Assembly (NCBI GenBank): GCA_021816465.1
Contig: JAKAYF010000002.1
Coordinates: 1-63,520 of the forward strand
Origin: Nitrospirota bacterium
GTDB taxonomy: Bacteria > Nitrospirota > Leptospirillia > Leptospirillales > Leptospirillaceae
Length of the DNA stretch: 63,520 nt
Direction: 5' to 3'
The position numbers and the translations under genes are program-made. Under the pieces are notes generated by a model that saw only the letters and a program-made list of their open reading frames with translations, was not told the origin of the DNA and did not search any database. Below are positions 9,459 to 19,271 of the stretch, piece by piece (the first letter of the stretch is position 1; each line of letters begins with the position of its first letter).

Positions 9459-9656
9459 TTAGTTATATGCCATGATTTTACGATTTCGACCTACCATAGG
9501 AGCAGGTCTTCGCTTCCTGTTGGAGAGGATCACGGAATCCACAATCTCCCCACAGAGGATGCATCTCCAACCCCGGAAACCCAAATAACCCGTATCGTCA
9601 TTTAAATCGTTAAACTCTTCCTCAAACATCTCCGTATGGCATCTTGGGCACTCCAT
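9459..9656 (-). CDS. Small zinc-ribbon protein
   Basis: 65-aa protein with two C-x2-C knuckles (MECPRCH and CILCGE) about 30 residues apart, likely one bound zinc ion, and a basic C-terminus with RKRRP and RNRK. This suggests nucleic-acid binding, but no specific family is recognised. ATG at 9656 is preceded by GGAGGT at ideal spacing, which decides against the longer frame from 9686. A candidate extended -10 promoter lies about 130 bp upstream. Confidence 0.65.
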   Translation of the reverse strand: MECPRCHTEMFEEEFNDLNDDTGYLGFRGWRCILCGEIVDSVILSNRKRRPAPMVGRNRKIMAYN

Positions 9657-9788
9657 CGCTGACCTCCGTCTATTGTCATCAGACAATCCAGAACTTCACT
9701 CAACGATATAATAGCAATACCCATGCCAAAAAATTAACTATTTCTAAAATAATGATTTCTTAAAAACACAAAACGTTCAGACGAAAGA

Positions 9789-9797
9789 ATTATATCA
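9789..9797 (-). promoter_or_regulatory. Possible extended -10 promoter for the zinc-ribbon gene
   Basis: The minus strand reads TGATATAAT, an extended -10 element with a perfect TATAAT, in an A+T-rich gap. No good -35 box is placed upstream. An imperfect AACAC/GTGTT hairpin just before it could end the greA transcript. Confidence 0.35.
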
Positions 9798-9860
9798 AAA
9801 TGAAACACATTTTAAAAGTGTTATCCCGAATTGATACAGAACACGTGAACGCGGAAACGG

Positions 9861-9995
9861 TTATTGGCCCATCACCTTGTGGTAAAGAGAAAAGCCGTAA
9901 TAAGCATTAAAGATAATCACAAAAGTGGGAACAAGAATCGTCAGGATCACGACGACAATTGTTATCCACTTTTTGCTGTCCATCGGGGTTTGCAT
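9861..9995 (-). CDS. 44-aa single-pass membrane peptide downstream of greA
   Basis: Short gene encoding MQTPMDSKKWITIVVVIL and a further hydrophobic stretch, with a hydrophilic end HKVMGQ. One membrane helix spans about residues 11-33. GAGG lies seven bases before the ATG, and the start is 15 bp after the greA stop, so it is probably co-transcribed with greA. No family is recognised. Codon use, ribosome site and the sharp hydrophobicity pattern support a real gene. Confidence 0.55.
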   Translation of the reverse strand: MQTPMDSKKWITIVVVILTILVPTFVIIFNAYYGFSLYHKVMGQ

Positions 9996-10010
9996 GATGT
10001 CGCCTCAAAT

Positions 10011-10478
10011 CTAGTAGAGGATTTCCTCAATGGAGTATACAACTTCTCCCGATGGAATGCGGATCGTGACGCTTTCTCCCTTCGAGTGGCCGATCAAGGC
10101 CTTTCCCACAGGAGACTGGATTGATATTTTCCCAAGCTTCAGGTCAACTTCTTCCTGTCCAACCAGCGTATAGCGCTTTTCCTCTCCCGTCGTTGAAACA
10201 AGCTTGACGGTCGCACCAAAAGTAACCCTTGATGGGTCCTGATGAGCTGAAGATACAATGATGGCAGAAGAGATTTTCTGTTCGAGCTCCTGAATTCTGG
10301 ATCCCAGGAAACCCTGCCGTTCTTTCGCTGCATGATACTCGGCATTTTCTGAAAGATCTCCATGGGCACGCGCCTCAGCAATATCCGCAATATTTTTGGG
10401 ACGCTCCACATGTTTCAGCCGATCAAGCTCCTCTACCAGTTTATCATACCCCTCTTTGGTCATCGGTAATTGATTCAT
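10011..10478 (-). CDS. greA: Transcription elongation factor GreA
   Basis: Rescues arrested RNA polymerase by stimulating transcript cleavage. The 155 aa start MNQLPMTKEGYDKL and form the N-terminal coiled coil with the conserved acidic tip (ARAHGDLSENAEYHAAKE), followed by the C-terminal FKBP-like domain that ends in PSGEVVYSIEEI. ATG at 10478 follows AGGTGAG. The open frame extends 12 codons upstream but lacks a ribosome site. It lies 60 bp after carB and may be read from the pyr operon. Confidence 0.95.
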   Translation of the reverse strand: MNQLPMTKEGYDKLVEELDRLKHVERPKNIADIAEARAHGDLSENAEYHAAKERQGFLGSRIQELEQKISSAIIVSSAHQDPSRVTFGATVKLVSTTGEEKRYTLVGQEEVDLKLGKISIQSPVGKALIGHSKGESVTIRIPSGEVVYSIEEILY

Positions 10479-10537
10479 CTTCTCACCTTTTCTTTTTTCC
10501 TGGAACAGGACCACACGTTTTCAAACACTTGAGAGAT

Positions 10538-13500
10538 CTATCTCCGGATCTCCTGCAAACAAATAACCTCTTCCAAAACATTTCTGCTTGAAGCATCCAT
10601 AAGAGCCATCGCCAGAGCCTTGGCTCCCGCAACTGTCGTATAATACGGGATGTTTCTCGCGAGCGTTTCCCTCCTGATCGACAGGGAATCCCTCTGGGAA
10701 CTTTTGCCGGACACGGTGTTTACCACAAGGGCGATTCTACCATCGGCAATCTGGTCAACAATGTGAGGTGAACCCTCTTTAACCTTGTTGACATGCTCGA
10801 CGTCCATACCTGCAGCAATCAATACGTCACGGGTTCCGCCAGTAGCAACAATCTTATACCCCAACGAATTCAGGGACTGACATATTTCTATAATAGCTGG
10901 TTTATCCCTGTCAGATACACTGACAAAAACACGCCCCTGTTTCGGAAGATTCATTCCTGCCCCTTCCTGAGCATCCAGGAATGCTTTTGAAAAGCGGCGG
11001 GAAAGACCCATGACCTCGCCTGTTGATTTCATCTCCGGACCCAGAATGGTGTCAACCCCGGGAAATTTCTTGAATGGGAATACAGCTTCCTTGACCGAAA
11101 CAAAAGGGGTCCGGGCAACTTCTCCATGAGAAAGACCCAAATCGGCCAGAGATTTCCCAAGCATAACCTTCATCGCTATTTTTGCGAGTGGAAGACCAAT
11201 TGATTTGCTGATGAAAGGAATCGTTCTTGAAGCTCTCGGGTTAACCTCAAGGATGTAGACTTTTTCGTTCTGGACAGCAAACTGGATATTCATCAATCCC
11301 TTGACCGAAAGCCTGAGGGCGAGCTTGATCGTCTGATCTCGCAGTGTCTGAAGAACTTTTTCCGACAGGTTCATGGGGGGGAGGAAACAGGCCGAATCGC
11401 CGGAGTGGATTCCCGCTTCCTCGATATGTTCAAGAATGCCCCCGATAAAGACCGATGTCCCATCACTCAGAGCATCGACATCCACTTCGGTTGCCTGTCC
11501 AAGGAATGAGTCGATCAGGAGAGGAAAACGAAAGTCCAGACTCACAGCTCTTGCGAGATAGGCGGTCAGATCCTCTTCATCGTACAGAACCTCCATCGCT
11601 TCCCCGCCCAAAACATATGAAGGACGAACCAGGACCGGAAACCCCACCGACATTACCATTTCCGGGGTATCCCCGATTGAGTGGGAAAGGGCACTTAATG
11701 GCTGTAAAAGCCCCAGTTCCTGAATAACCGCATGAAACCTCTCCCTGTCTTCGGCAAGATCCGTCATTCCCGGAGAAGTCCCAAGGACAGGAATATTTTT
11801 TTCCGCAAGGATGGAGGCCAGCTTGAGGGGAGTCTGGCCTCCAAACTGGACGACAACTCCCATCGGCTTCTCTTCTTCAAGGATTCCCAGAACATCCTCC
11901 CGCGTTAGCGGATCAAAATACAGTCTGTCCGAGATATCAAAATCCGTAGAAACCGTTTCCGGGTTGCAATTGATCATGACCGCATCGAACCCCATTTCCC
12001 GGGCTGCCATCACTCCGTGCACACAGCAATAGTCAAATTCGACTCCCTGGCCGATCCTGTTTGGACCGGATCCAAGAATAACAACACTTTTCCCCTCGGA
12101 GCCTGAGAGATCCCTCTCATCGACTCCCGCATAGGTTCCATAGAGATAGGGAGTCGTTGTATCAAATTCCGCAGCACATGTATCAACCCTGCGATATTGC
12201 AAAGAGATTCCCCGACGTTCCCGCATCTCGCGAACAAGGGACTCATCCTTTTGCAAAAGCTCAGCGATCCTGAGATCCGACAAACCATCTTTTTTTGCTT
12301 TTCTCAAAAGATCGTCCGGAAAAAGGGCAAGAGGTTCGTTGCACCGCTCGGCAATCTCGATTTCAAGATGGACCAGTTCAAGGATCTCATTCAGAAAAAA
12401 CTGATCCACACCGGTCCACTCATGGATTTTCTCCACTGAATAGCCTTGTCTGAATGCCTGAGCAATTCTGTGAATGCGGTCATCAAGAGATTCTTTCAAC
12501 ATCTCCTCAACCTCTGAATCGCTTTCCGGAAGGACAACAGAGGCAAAGCCGGAACGATTGTTTTCAAGGGAGCGAAGAGCCTTCATCAAGGCTTCCTTGA
12601 AATGATGGCCGATTCCCATCACCTCACCCACCGATTTCATTTGTGGACCGAGAACCCTTGATGCCTGGGCAAATTTTTCAAAGTGGAAGCGAGGAACCTT
12701 GACCACAACATAATCTATGCTCGGCTCAAAAGCTGCGGGAGTTACCTTGGTAATGTCATTTTTGATCTCATCTAGCGTATACCCTATTGCGACCTTGGTT
12801 GCGACCCTCGCAATGGGGAACCCCGTCGCCTTCGAAGCCAGTGCCGAACTTCTTGATACTCTGGGATTCATCTCGATAACAAGAACCCTGCCGGACTGAG
12901 GATTGACCGCGAACTGAACATTCGACCCACCTGTTTCGACACCAATCTCCCTGAGGATGGAAATAGCCGCGTTCCTGAGGTACTGATATTCCCTGTCCGT
13001 GAGAGTCATCGCCGGTGCAACGGTAATGCTGTCGCCTGTATGAACACCCATCGGGTCGACATTTTCAATCGAACAGACAATGATCGAGTTGTCAGCACGA
13101 TCCCTGACGACTTCGAGCTCAAACTCTTTCCAGCCCAGAAGAGACTCCTCAACCAGCACTTCACCGACAGGGCTCAGGTCAAGGCCGGATAAAACTTTTT
13201 GCTCAAATTCTTCGGCATTCCTTGCGATCCCGCCGCCCGTGCCGCCAAGGGTAAACGAAGCCCTGATAAGAACAGGAAAAGGGATGGCCGTTAAGGCACG
13301 CTTGGCTTCATCAAGAGAGTGGACAACAAAACTTTTGGGACTGCTCAGCCCGATCTTCTCCATTGCCTTTTTGAATAGGCCACGATCCTCTGCTTTACGG
13401 ATAGACTCAACAGAGGTCCCTATCAGCTTGATCCCCAAACGGGAAAGAACACCACGATCGGAAAGGCTGACCGCAAGGTTCAGGGCGGTTTGTCCACCCA

Positions 13501-13768
13501 TCGTAGGCAAGATGGCATCGGGACGGTCCACTTCCAGAACCCGCTCCAGTGCCTCAACGGTTAAGGGCACCATATAGGTTTTGTGCGCAAGGTCAGGATC
13601 GGTCATGATCGTCGCCGGATTCGAGTTTACAAGGGAAACAATATAGCCCTCCTCTTTGAGCGCCTGGACCGCCTGGGTTCCCGAATAGTCGAACTCCCCT
13701 GCTTGCCCGATAACGATTGGACCGGATCCGATGATCATGATTTTTTGAATATCTGTTCGCTTAGGCAA
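10538..13768 (-). CDS. carB: Carbamoyl-phosphate synthase large subunit
   Basis: Builds carbamoyl phosphate from bicarbonate, ammonia and two ATP for pyrimidine and arginine synthesis. Two repeated ATP-grasp halves are visible, each starting with a similar nucleotide-fold segment ([17 protein letters not shown] and [16 protein letters not shown]), and a C-terminal MGS-like regulatory domain. The length is 1076 aa, as usual. The start is TTG at 13768 (reading [10 protein letters not shown], the family N-terminus) with GGAGAGGG before it, overlapping the previous gene by 8 bp. The upstream 53 codons of the open frame have no similarity. Confidence 0.96.
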   Translation of the reverse strand: MPKRTDIQKIMIIGSGPIVIGQAGEFDYSGTQAVQALKEEGYIVSLVNSNPATIMTDPDLAHKTYMVPLTVEALERVLEVDRPDAILPTMGGQTALNLAVSLSDRGVLSRLGIKLIGTSVESIRKAEDRGLFKKAMEKIGLSSPKSFVVHSLDEAKRALTAIPFPVLIRASFTLGGTGGGIARNAEEFEQKVLSGLDLSPVGEVLVEESLLGWKEFELEVVRDRADNSIIVCSIENVDPMGVHTGDSITVAPAMTLTDREYQYLRNAAISILREIGVETGGSNVQFAVNPQSGRVLVIEMNPRVSRSSALASKATGFPIARVATKVAIGYTLDEIKNDITKVTPAAFEPSIDYVVVKVPRFHFEKFAQASRVLGPQMKSVGEVMGIGHHFKEALMKALRSLENNRSGFASVVLPESDSEVEEMLKESLDDRIHRIAQAFRQGYSVEKIHEWTGVDQFFLNEILELVHLEIEIAERCNEPLALFPDDLLRKAKKDGLSDLRIAELLQKDESLVREMRERRGISLQYRRVDTCAAEFDTTTPYLYGTYAGVDERDLSGSEGKSVVILGSGPNRIGQGVEFDYCCVHGVMAAREMGFDAVMINCNPETVSTDFDISDRLYFDPLTREDVLGILEEEKPMGVVVQFGGQTPLKLASILAEKNIPVLGTSPGMTDLAEDRERFHAVIQELGLLQPLSALSHSIGDTPEMVMSVGFPVLVRPSYVLGGEAMEVLYDEEDLTAYLARAVSLDFRFPLLIDSFLGQATEVDVDALSDGTSVFIGGILEHIEEAGIHSGDSACFLPPMNLSEKVLQTLRDQTIKLALRLSVKGLMNIQFAVQNEKVYILEVNPRASRTIPFISKSIGLPLAKIAMKVMLGKSLADLGLSHGEVARTPFVSVKEAVFPFKKFPGVDTILGPEMKSTGEVMGLSRRFSKAFLDAQEGAGMNLPKQGRVFVSVSDRDKPAIIEICQSLNSLGYKIVATGGTRDVLIAAGMDVEHVNKVKEGSPHIVDQIADGRIALVVNTVSGKSSQRDSLSIRRETLARNIPYYTTVAGAKALAMALMDASSRNVLEEVICLQEIRR

Positions 13769-14744
13769 TTTCCCTCTCCTGGCCCGAAGATGCAATCGGA
13801 ACCTCGTCAAACTCATCAAATGTCTCTTCTTTTTCCTGGATATAGCCTTCCAGAAGCTCCAGGGAAAAGAGGGTCTCCATCGCGCTCTCATATTCATCCA
13901 TCGAAATTGGACGATTGATGGAGTCACTCTTTAGCGCCCTGTTTGTAGGAAAATACTGGGCCATCAGGGAAATGGCGGTATTTTTTCCAAGGTTTTCACG
14001 AATGAACGATCCTGTCTTCAAAAGACCGCCAATGCCATTTGGCATGATCAGATGCCTCACCAAAAGTCCTTTTTTCGCAATTCCATTCTCATCAAGAACC
14101 AGTTGACCCACCTGGCGGAACATCTCAAGAATGGCAAGCCTGTTGAAATGGACATATCGATCAGCCTTTGATATGCGCCGGGCATAAATCTCCTCAGAAT
14201 ACTTCATGTCGGGAAGGTAAATATCGATCAGTCCATCCAACAGCTTTAACATCTCAACATCGTCATATCCATTGGAGTTGTAGACGATCGGAACGGAGAG
14301 TCCCGATTCCCGGGCGACAATGATCGCAATGAGGAGAGACGGGACAACGTGGCTCGGAGTCACGAGGTTAATATTGTGGGCGCCTCTTTTCTCAAGATCC
14401 AGAAAAATTCGGGACAGGCCTGAAAAAGAGACTTCCCTGCCATGATCCATCTGACTGATCGGAAAATTCTGGCAAAAATCACAGGACAGGTTGCAGGACG
14501 TCAGGAAAACAGTGCCAGATCCCCGGACGCCGGAAATACAGGGCTCTTCCCCAAAATGAAGATTCGCTGCAGAAACGGAGATATTAACCCCCGTTCGACA
14601 GGTTCCCGTTTCTCCGGAAATACGGTCTACCTGACAATTTCTCGGGCAAACACTGCACGCACGGTACTTTTCCCAGGCAAGTATCGCTCTCTCCCTCCAG
14701 AATTCACTGCGAATAATCGAAGGGTCAAAAGAATCAGAAGACAA
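13761..14744 (-). CDS. PflX-like radical SAM protein in the pyr operon
   Basis: Radical S-adenosylmethionine protein of the PflX group, related to pyruvate formate-lyase activating enzymes. The radical SAM signature C-x3-C-x2-C reads [11 protein letters not shown] near residue 95. An N-terminal Cys set (CSVCPRNC and a later GTCRTG) could hold a further cluster or zinc. The protein is 327 aa and has no transmembrane segment. It begins at a TTG behind AGAGGTAG, 3 bp after carA, and overlaps carB, so it is translated within the pyrimidine operon. Its substrate is unknown; a role in pyrimidine synthesis is suggested only by position. Confidence 0.82.
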   Translation of the reverse strand: MSSDSFDPSIIRSEFWRERAILAWEKYRACSVCPRNCQVDRISGETGTCRTGVNISVSAANLHFGEEPCISGVRGSGTVFLTSCNLSCDFCQNFPISQMDHGREVSFSGLSRIFLDLEKRGAHNINLVTPSHVVPSLLIAIIVARESGLSVPIVYNSNGYDDVEMLKLLDGLIDIYLPDMKYSEEIYARRISKADRYVHFNRLAILEMFRQVGQLVLDENGIAKKGLLVRHLIMPNGIGGLLKTGSFIRENLGKNTAISLMAQYFPTNRALKSDSINRPISMDEYESAMETLFSLELLEGYIQEKEETFDEFDEVPIASSGQEREIA

Positions 14745-14747
14745 GGG

Positions 14748-15833
14748 CTACCTCTTCATCATTTCAAGAAACTCTGAAAAGATAGGAAATGCGTCCGTCG
14801 GACCAGGAGCAGCCTCCGGATGGAACTGGACGGACAATATTGGAGAGCGGGAGAATCGGATTCCCTCCAGAGAACCATCATACAGACTCCTGTAAAGTGG
14901 TTCGCATCCGTCAGGGAGGCTGTCTTCCCGGACAGCATAATTATGATTCTGGGATGTAATCCAGACTTTCCCGGAAAACAGATCCAGGATCGGGTGGTTT
15001 ACTCCGTGGTGTCCGAAAGGCAGCTTGTAGGTTTTTGCACCAACAGCCAGACTCAGGAGCTGGTGACCAAGACAGATGCCAAGAATGGGCAATCTTCCAA
15101 GAAGCCCCCGAACCTCACCAATAATGGACGTCAGACGTGCCGGGTCTCCCGGACCATTTGAAAGGACAACCCCATCAGGGCGGTCATCCAGAATTGACTG
15201 GGCCTTGGTATCGGGAGGAACAACCCTCACCCGTACCCCAAGATCCTCCAGACACTTTTTAATCGATCCCTTTGCCCCGAAATCAATCAGGACAACTTCA
15301 AGCCCGGAAGTCAAAGACCTTTTCAATGTTTCATGCATGGGAAGTCCCTGACGGACCAGATCCAGAGATTCAATGGATGGGACGCGCCTCGCCCGTTCAA
15401 TCAGACGGGACGGCTTGTCCATCTCGGTGGTCAAAATTCCCCGAAGAACGCCCTTTTTCCTCAAATGACGTGTCAGGGAGCGGGTATCAATTTCCTGGGC
15501 GGAAATGATTCCCTGCTCGACAAGGTAATCCGGCAGCGTTTTTGTGCACTGATGGTGAGAAGGCTTATAGCTCATGGCTGTCGTCAGGAACCCCGACAAC
15601 TGAACTTTCGAAGACTCGGCATCGACTTCATTAATTCCCGTATTTCCGATCATCGGTGATGTCATTACGACAATCTGCCCTGCATAGGAAGGATCCGTCA
15701 GAACCTCCTGATATCCGGACATCGCAGTGTTGAAAACGACTTCGCCAGAAACAGTTCCCGATGCACCGACGCTCTGACCCGAAAAAATTGTCCCATCCTC
15801 GAGAACCAGTACAATAGGGGCGAATGATTTCAT
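14748..15833 (-). CDS. carA: Carbamoyl-phosphate synthase small subunit
   Basis: Glutaminase subunit that supplies ammonia to CarB. The N-terminal CarA domain starts LVLEDGTIFSGQSVGA; the C-terminal class I amidotransferase domain carries the nucleophile in ILGICLGHQLL near residue 250 and the catalytic HPE in VQFHPEAAPGP. At 361 aa it has full length. ATG overlaps the pyrC stop in an ATGA junction. Confidence 0.97.
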   Translation of the reverse strand: MKSFAPIVLVLEDGTIFSGQSVGASGTVSGEVVFNTAMSGYQEVLTDPSYAGQIVVMTSPMIGNTGINEVDAESSKVQLSGFLTTAMSYKPSHHQCTKTLPDYLVEQGIISAQEIDTRSLTRHLRKKGVLRGILTTEMDKPSRLIERARRVPSIESLDLVRQGLPMHETLKRSLTSGLEVVLIDFGAKGSIKKCLEDLGVRVRVVPPDTKAQSILDDRPDGVVLSNGPGDPARLTSIIGEVRGLLGRLPILGICLGHQLLSLAVGAKTYKLPFGHHGVNHPILDLFSGKVWITSQNHNYAVREDSLPDGCEPLYRSLYDGSLEGIRFSRSPILSVQFHPEAAPGPTDAFPIFSEFLEMMKR

Positions 15834-17149
15834 CGTTCCACCTCTTTGTCCTGCATCCGGTCAAAAACAAGCCGGCCATCCATAAAGGTCTTCTGGACCT
15901 CACCTCCGATAACTGAGCCCAGGAATGGTGAGTTCCGGCTCTTCGAGCGGAAGAAATCATTCTGAACCGTCTGACGTCTCGAAAGATCCAGAAGAGCAAA
16001 GTCAGCAAGGCCACCAACCCGGATCTCTCCCACGGGAAGACTGAAATGATGCGCAGGGTTGTTTGACATCAGGCAAATCAGCCTCTCAAGCGACAGATCG
16101 CCCCTTTCGACAAGTCCATACCCCAGGGAAAAGGCTGTTTCAAGACCAATAATCCCAAATGGAGCCTGATCAAATTCCCGCTCCTTTTCATGAGAGGCAT
16201 GTGGCGCATGATCCGTCGCAATCATATCGATGGTGCCATCGGCAAGACCCTCAATAACAGCCTTGCGATCAGCTTCCTGACGCAGGGGAGGGTTCATTTT
16301 CGCATTTGTATGATGATGCCGGACACATTCATCAGTCAGGGAAAAGTAATGAGGGCATGTTTCCGCTGTCACGGGAAGACCATCCTTCTTGGCCTGTCGA
16401 ACAAGGCGGACACCTCCTTCGGTCGACAGATGGGCAATATGCAGATGTCCTCCTGTCAAACGGAGAACCTCGATATCCCTTGCAATGACAACATCTTCCG
16501 AGGCATTCGGGATTCCCTTGAGACCCAACGTTGTACTGACCCATCCTTCATTCATCACGCCACCATCGGAAAGGTCCCGGTCTTCACAGTGGTCGATCAC
16601 GGGAAGACCGGTCATGATCGAGTATTCAAGGGCCCGTCTCATGAGTTTTGCCGTCCGCACAGGAAGTCCGTCATCGGAGAACGCAACACAGCCAGCCTCG
16701 GAAAGTGAGACCATCTCCGAGAGAGTCTCACCTTTCAGGCCAATCGATACGGCTCCGATCGGAAAGATCCTGCACAGCCCAACCTCATTGGCCTTTCGAA
16801 TCATTTCCCTTGTAACACCCGGATGGTCGTTGACAGGGTTGGTGTTTGCCATGACACAGACACTGGTAAATCCTCCGGACACTGCTGCCCGGGATCCCGT
16901 TTCGATCGTTTCCTTATACTCGAATCCAGGCTCCCGAAAATGGGCATGCACATCGACAAAACCTGGGACAAGAAGGCCGCGATTTCCTTCAATCACAGGA
17001 ACGGAGGGTGGCAATTCCTCTACGACCCCAAAAGCACGGACCCGCCCATCCATAACCAGAATATCCCCGGTCTGGTCAACCTTCTGGACGGGGTCAAACA
17101 TTCTGACATTTCTCAGGAGAAAGGATCCTCTTTGTTCACGCTGGTGCAC
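15830..17149 (-). CDS. pyrC: Dihydroorotase
   Basis: Cyclises carbamoyl-aspartate to dihydroorotate. The zinc-binding DVHAHFREPG lies near residue 58 and TDHAPH near 300, as in the class I (PyrC/PyrX) dihydroorotases, with the Asp-His pair kept, so it should be active. The 439 aa match that class. It overlaps pyrB by 14 bp and carA by 4 bp. Confidence 0.95.
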   Translation of the reverse strand: MHQREQRGSFLLRNVRMFDPVQKVDQTGDILVMDGRVRAFGVVEELPPSVPVIEGNRGLLVPGFVDVHAHFREPGFEYKETIETGSRAAVSGGFTSVCVMANTNPVNDHPGVTREMIRKANEVGLCRIFPIGAVSIGLKGETLSEMVSLSEAGCVAFSDDGLPVRTAKLMRRALEYSIMTGLPVIDHCEDRDLSDGGVMNEGWVSTTLGLKGIPNASEDVVIARDIEVLRLTGGHLHIAHLSTEGGVRLVRQAKKDGLPVTAETCPHYFSLTDECVRHHHTNAKMNPPLRQEADRKAVIEGLADGTIDMIATDHAPHASHEKEREFDQAPFGIIGLETAFSLGYGLVERGDLSLERLICLMSNNPAHHFSLPVGEIRVGGLADFALLDLSRRQTVQNDFFRSKSRNSPFLGSVIGGEVQKTFMDGRLVFDRMQDKEVER

Positions 17150-18107
17150 GATTTTCCTCCTCCGGTCGCCCCCCGGCCATTAAAAGATAAAGAATAGCCA
17201 TTCTGACAGCCACTCCATGATGAACCTGATCCAGGACAGCCGATCGTTCAGAAAACATCTCTTCCCCCTGGATTTCAATGCCCCTGTTAACCGGACCCGG
17301 ATGTAATACAATCGCATCCGGAGCAGCCCAAGAGAGCTTCTCCGGGGAAAGACCAAACAGCCGAGAATATTCCTCAATAGAAGGAATGAAGCCGGACGCC
17401 TGTCTCTCAAGCTGAAGACGCAGCAACATGATGACATCAACCTGTTCCAGTCCATCACGAAGAGAATGAAAGACATCAATCCCCCACTGCTTTGCCTCAC
17501 GGGGTATCAGTGTCGGAGGGCCGACAACCCTGACTTTCATCCCCATCATTTGCATCGCAGCAATATTCGAACGGGCAACCCTGCTGTGGAGAACGTCACC
17601 GACAATGGCAACGGTCAATCCAGACAATCTCTTCTTCCTTTTCTGGATGGTAAAAAGATCCAGAAGAGCCTGTGTCGGATGCTCCCGCAGACCGTCCCCG
17701 GCATTGATGACATGACAGTTCACCTGACTTGAGATCCACTGGGGAACCCCTGAGGAGGAATGGCGAATGACAATGCCATCAGCTCCCAAAGCCTCTATTG
17801 TGCGGACTGTATCCAGAAGACTTTCCCCTTTGACAACACTCGACTGGGTCGTCGTTATGTTGATCACATCGGCAGAAAGTCTCTTTCCGGCTATCTCAAA
17901 GGATGTTCTTGTTCGGGTCGATGCTTCGTAGAAAAGGTTGACGATAATCCTTCCCCTGAGAGACGGGACCTTTCGGACTGAGCGTGAGGAAAGATCCAGA
18001 AAAGATTCAGCTGTCTGGAAGATCCCCTCAATTTCTGGCACAGACAAATCCGAAATCGACAGAAGATGCTTTTTTTCGAGTGCGTGAATCGGGGGAGGAA
18101 GGTTCAT
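17136..18107 (-). CDS. pyrB: Aspartate carbamoyltransferase
   Basis: Joins carbamoyl phosphate to aspartate, the committed step of pyrimidine synthesis. The carbamoyl-phosphate loop STRTRTSFE lies near residue 58; HPTQALLDLFTI and the C-terminal HPGPVNRG mark the aspartate site. At 323 aa it is complete. It overlaps pyrR by 4 bp. No pyrI regulatory subunit follows. Confidence 0.97.
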   Translation of the reverse strand: MNLPPPIHALEKKHLLSISDLSVPEIEGIFQTAESFLDLSSRSVRKVPSLRGRIIVNLFYEASTRTRTSFEIAGKRLSADVINITTTQSSVVKGESLLDTVRTIEALGADGIVIRHSSSGVPQWISSQVNCHVINAGDGLREHPTQALLDLFTIQKRKKRLSGLTVAIVGDVLHSRVARSNIAAMQMMGMKVRVVGPPTLIPREAKQWGIDVFHSLRDGLEQVDVIMLLRLQLERQASGFIPSIEEYSRLFGLSPEKLSWAAPDAIVLHPGPVNRGIEIQGEEMFSERSAVLDQVHHGVAVRMAILYLLMAGGRPEEENRAPA

Positions 18108-18649
18108 GATGACATCCTGACCAAGGTAACAGATTCATTGTTTTCTTCAAGAAGGACCCGAACTTTCTCCTGCCTACTCGTAGGGATGCTTTTTCCGACA
18201 ATATCCGCCCGGATTGGAAGTTCCCTGTGGCCCCGGTCAATCAATACCGCAAGCTGTACAGAAGATGGCCGGCCAAGATCCATCAGAAAATCCAGGGCAC
18301 AACGAACCGTTCTCCCCGTATACAACACATCGTCGACCAGAACAATTCGGCTGTCATCGATGGAGAAGGGGATATTGCTCTCTCTCAAGAAAGGAGGGGC
18401 AGCGCGAATGGCGAGATCATCCCTGTAAAGAGTGATATCGAGCGTCCCCATTGGTGGGGCAATTCCTTCTATGCTCTCAATCACAGCCCCAATTCTTTGG
18501 GAAAGAATCGCACCGCCCTGAAGGATTCCAACCAGGCACAAATTTTTTGTTCCCTGATTATGCTCAAGGATCTCATGAGCCATTCGGCGAATCGTGCGAC
18601 CTATCTGTCCAGAATCCATCAAAACACGGAGACCACCCTGTGGACTCAT
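18104..18649 (-). CDS. pyrR: Bifunctional pyrimidine regulator / uracil phosphoribosyltransferase
   Basis: RNA-binding attenuation protein of pyrimidine operons in many bacteria, with weak uracil phosphoribosyltransferase activity. The PRPP loop reads VLVDDVLYTGRT near residue 100, and the N-terminal GQIGRTIRRMAHEI is typical. Two starts are possible: ATG at 18649 (181 aa, a GGAT at moderate spacing) or ATG at 18619 (171 aa). I chose the first because its length is typical and its ribosome site is less badly spaced. It is the first gene of the operon and has a PyrR-loop-like hairpin in its leader. Confidence 0.9.
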   Translation of the reverse strand: MSPQGGLRVLMDSGQIGRTIRRMAHEILEHNQGTKNLCLVGILQGGAILSQRIGAVIESIEGIAPPMGTLDITLYRDDLAIRAAPPFLRESNIPFSIDDSRIVLVDDVLYTGRTVRCALDFLMDLGRPSSVQLAVLIDRGHRELPIRADIVGKSIPTSRQEKVRVLLEENNESVTLVRMSS

Positions 18650-18773
18650 GAAGGATCCGATCTGAAAAAGTGGTATTTTTTTGAAAAAAAACAGGAAGGG
18701 AGAAACAAGCAACGATCTTGCAGAGATAAAAAGCTGATAGAGGAACTAAGAAAAGCGCTCACAGAACCCTTTC

Positions 18774-18791
18774 CCAGGCTCTCGGTCCTGG
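18774..18791 (-). promoter_or_regulatory. PyrR-binding-loop-like hairpin in the pyr leader
   Basis: On the minus strand CCAGG-A-C-CGAGA-G-CCTGG folds into a five-pair stem, a bulged A, one C-G pair and a five-base loop. The loop CGAGA fits the NGNGA loop of the PyrR-binding consensus, and a single bulged base in the same neighbourhood is also expected. Compared with the consensus, one base pair is swapped in a compensated way. It lies about 125 bases before pyrR. The overlapping AGAGCC and GGTTCT can form an alternative stem. No strong terminator follows, so the mode of control is open. Confidence 0.5.
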
Positions 18792-18887
18792 ATTTAAAAG
18801 GATTTGACACCTACCCTTCGCCAAACATGAGGAATCGTCGCAGAGGGATATTCCCAAGGTGACTCTTGGGATTGACTGTTGGGAGCT

Positions 18888-18917
18888 ATTATAGTGTGGA
18901 TCGAGGGGAAAAAGCAA
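18888..18917 (-). promoter_or_regulatory. pyr operon promoter
   Basis: Minus strand: TTGCTT (18917-18912), 18 bases, TATAAT (18893-18888). The -10 box is perfect, and the -35 box keeps four of six bases. It predicts a start near 18880 and a leader of about 230 bases that contains the PyrR-like hairpin. Confidence 0.55.
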
Positions 18918-19271
18918 AAATCAAGAGCCCCCCGACCCAGCCCTGGCGTGGCACACAAGGAGTAAAGGACATGTGCCGGGAAAAAAGTCAAGAGCTTTTC
19001 CCTCATCAGCAAAATCCACGGTGCAAGACCCTGGGCAGCAGAAGCATGTCTGAAAAGAGGATTCTGACTTTTGTCCGGAAACTCCCTCTTGCAGTCGACA
19101 GCCCATCAGCTTTTGGTCCGTTTTGAGGCGGCCCGGCAATCCGACAACGCCGTTTCGGGGGAGGACTCCAAGAGCGGCGGAGGACCTGAACTCGGCCTCC
19201 GGGGAGAAAAGGCCCAGGGCTTTTTGGGACTATACGGGAACAGGAGTTCAATCCATCAGGTCACGCAAACA
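18918..19271. other. Intergenic stretch with no recognised gene
   Basis: About 350 bp between the pyr promoter and the gene ending at 19272. Short open frames exist on both strands, but none has a ribosome site, known domain or convincing composition. It is richer in G+C than its surroundings and may be decayed sequence. Confidence 0.5.

Noticed and set aside
19006-19251. 81-aa minus-strand open frame in the gap upstream of the pyr operon
   Set aside because: Basic, low-information translation, no ribosome site, no known domain.
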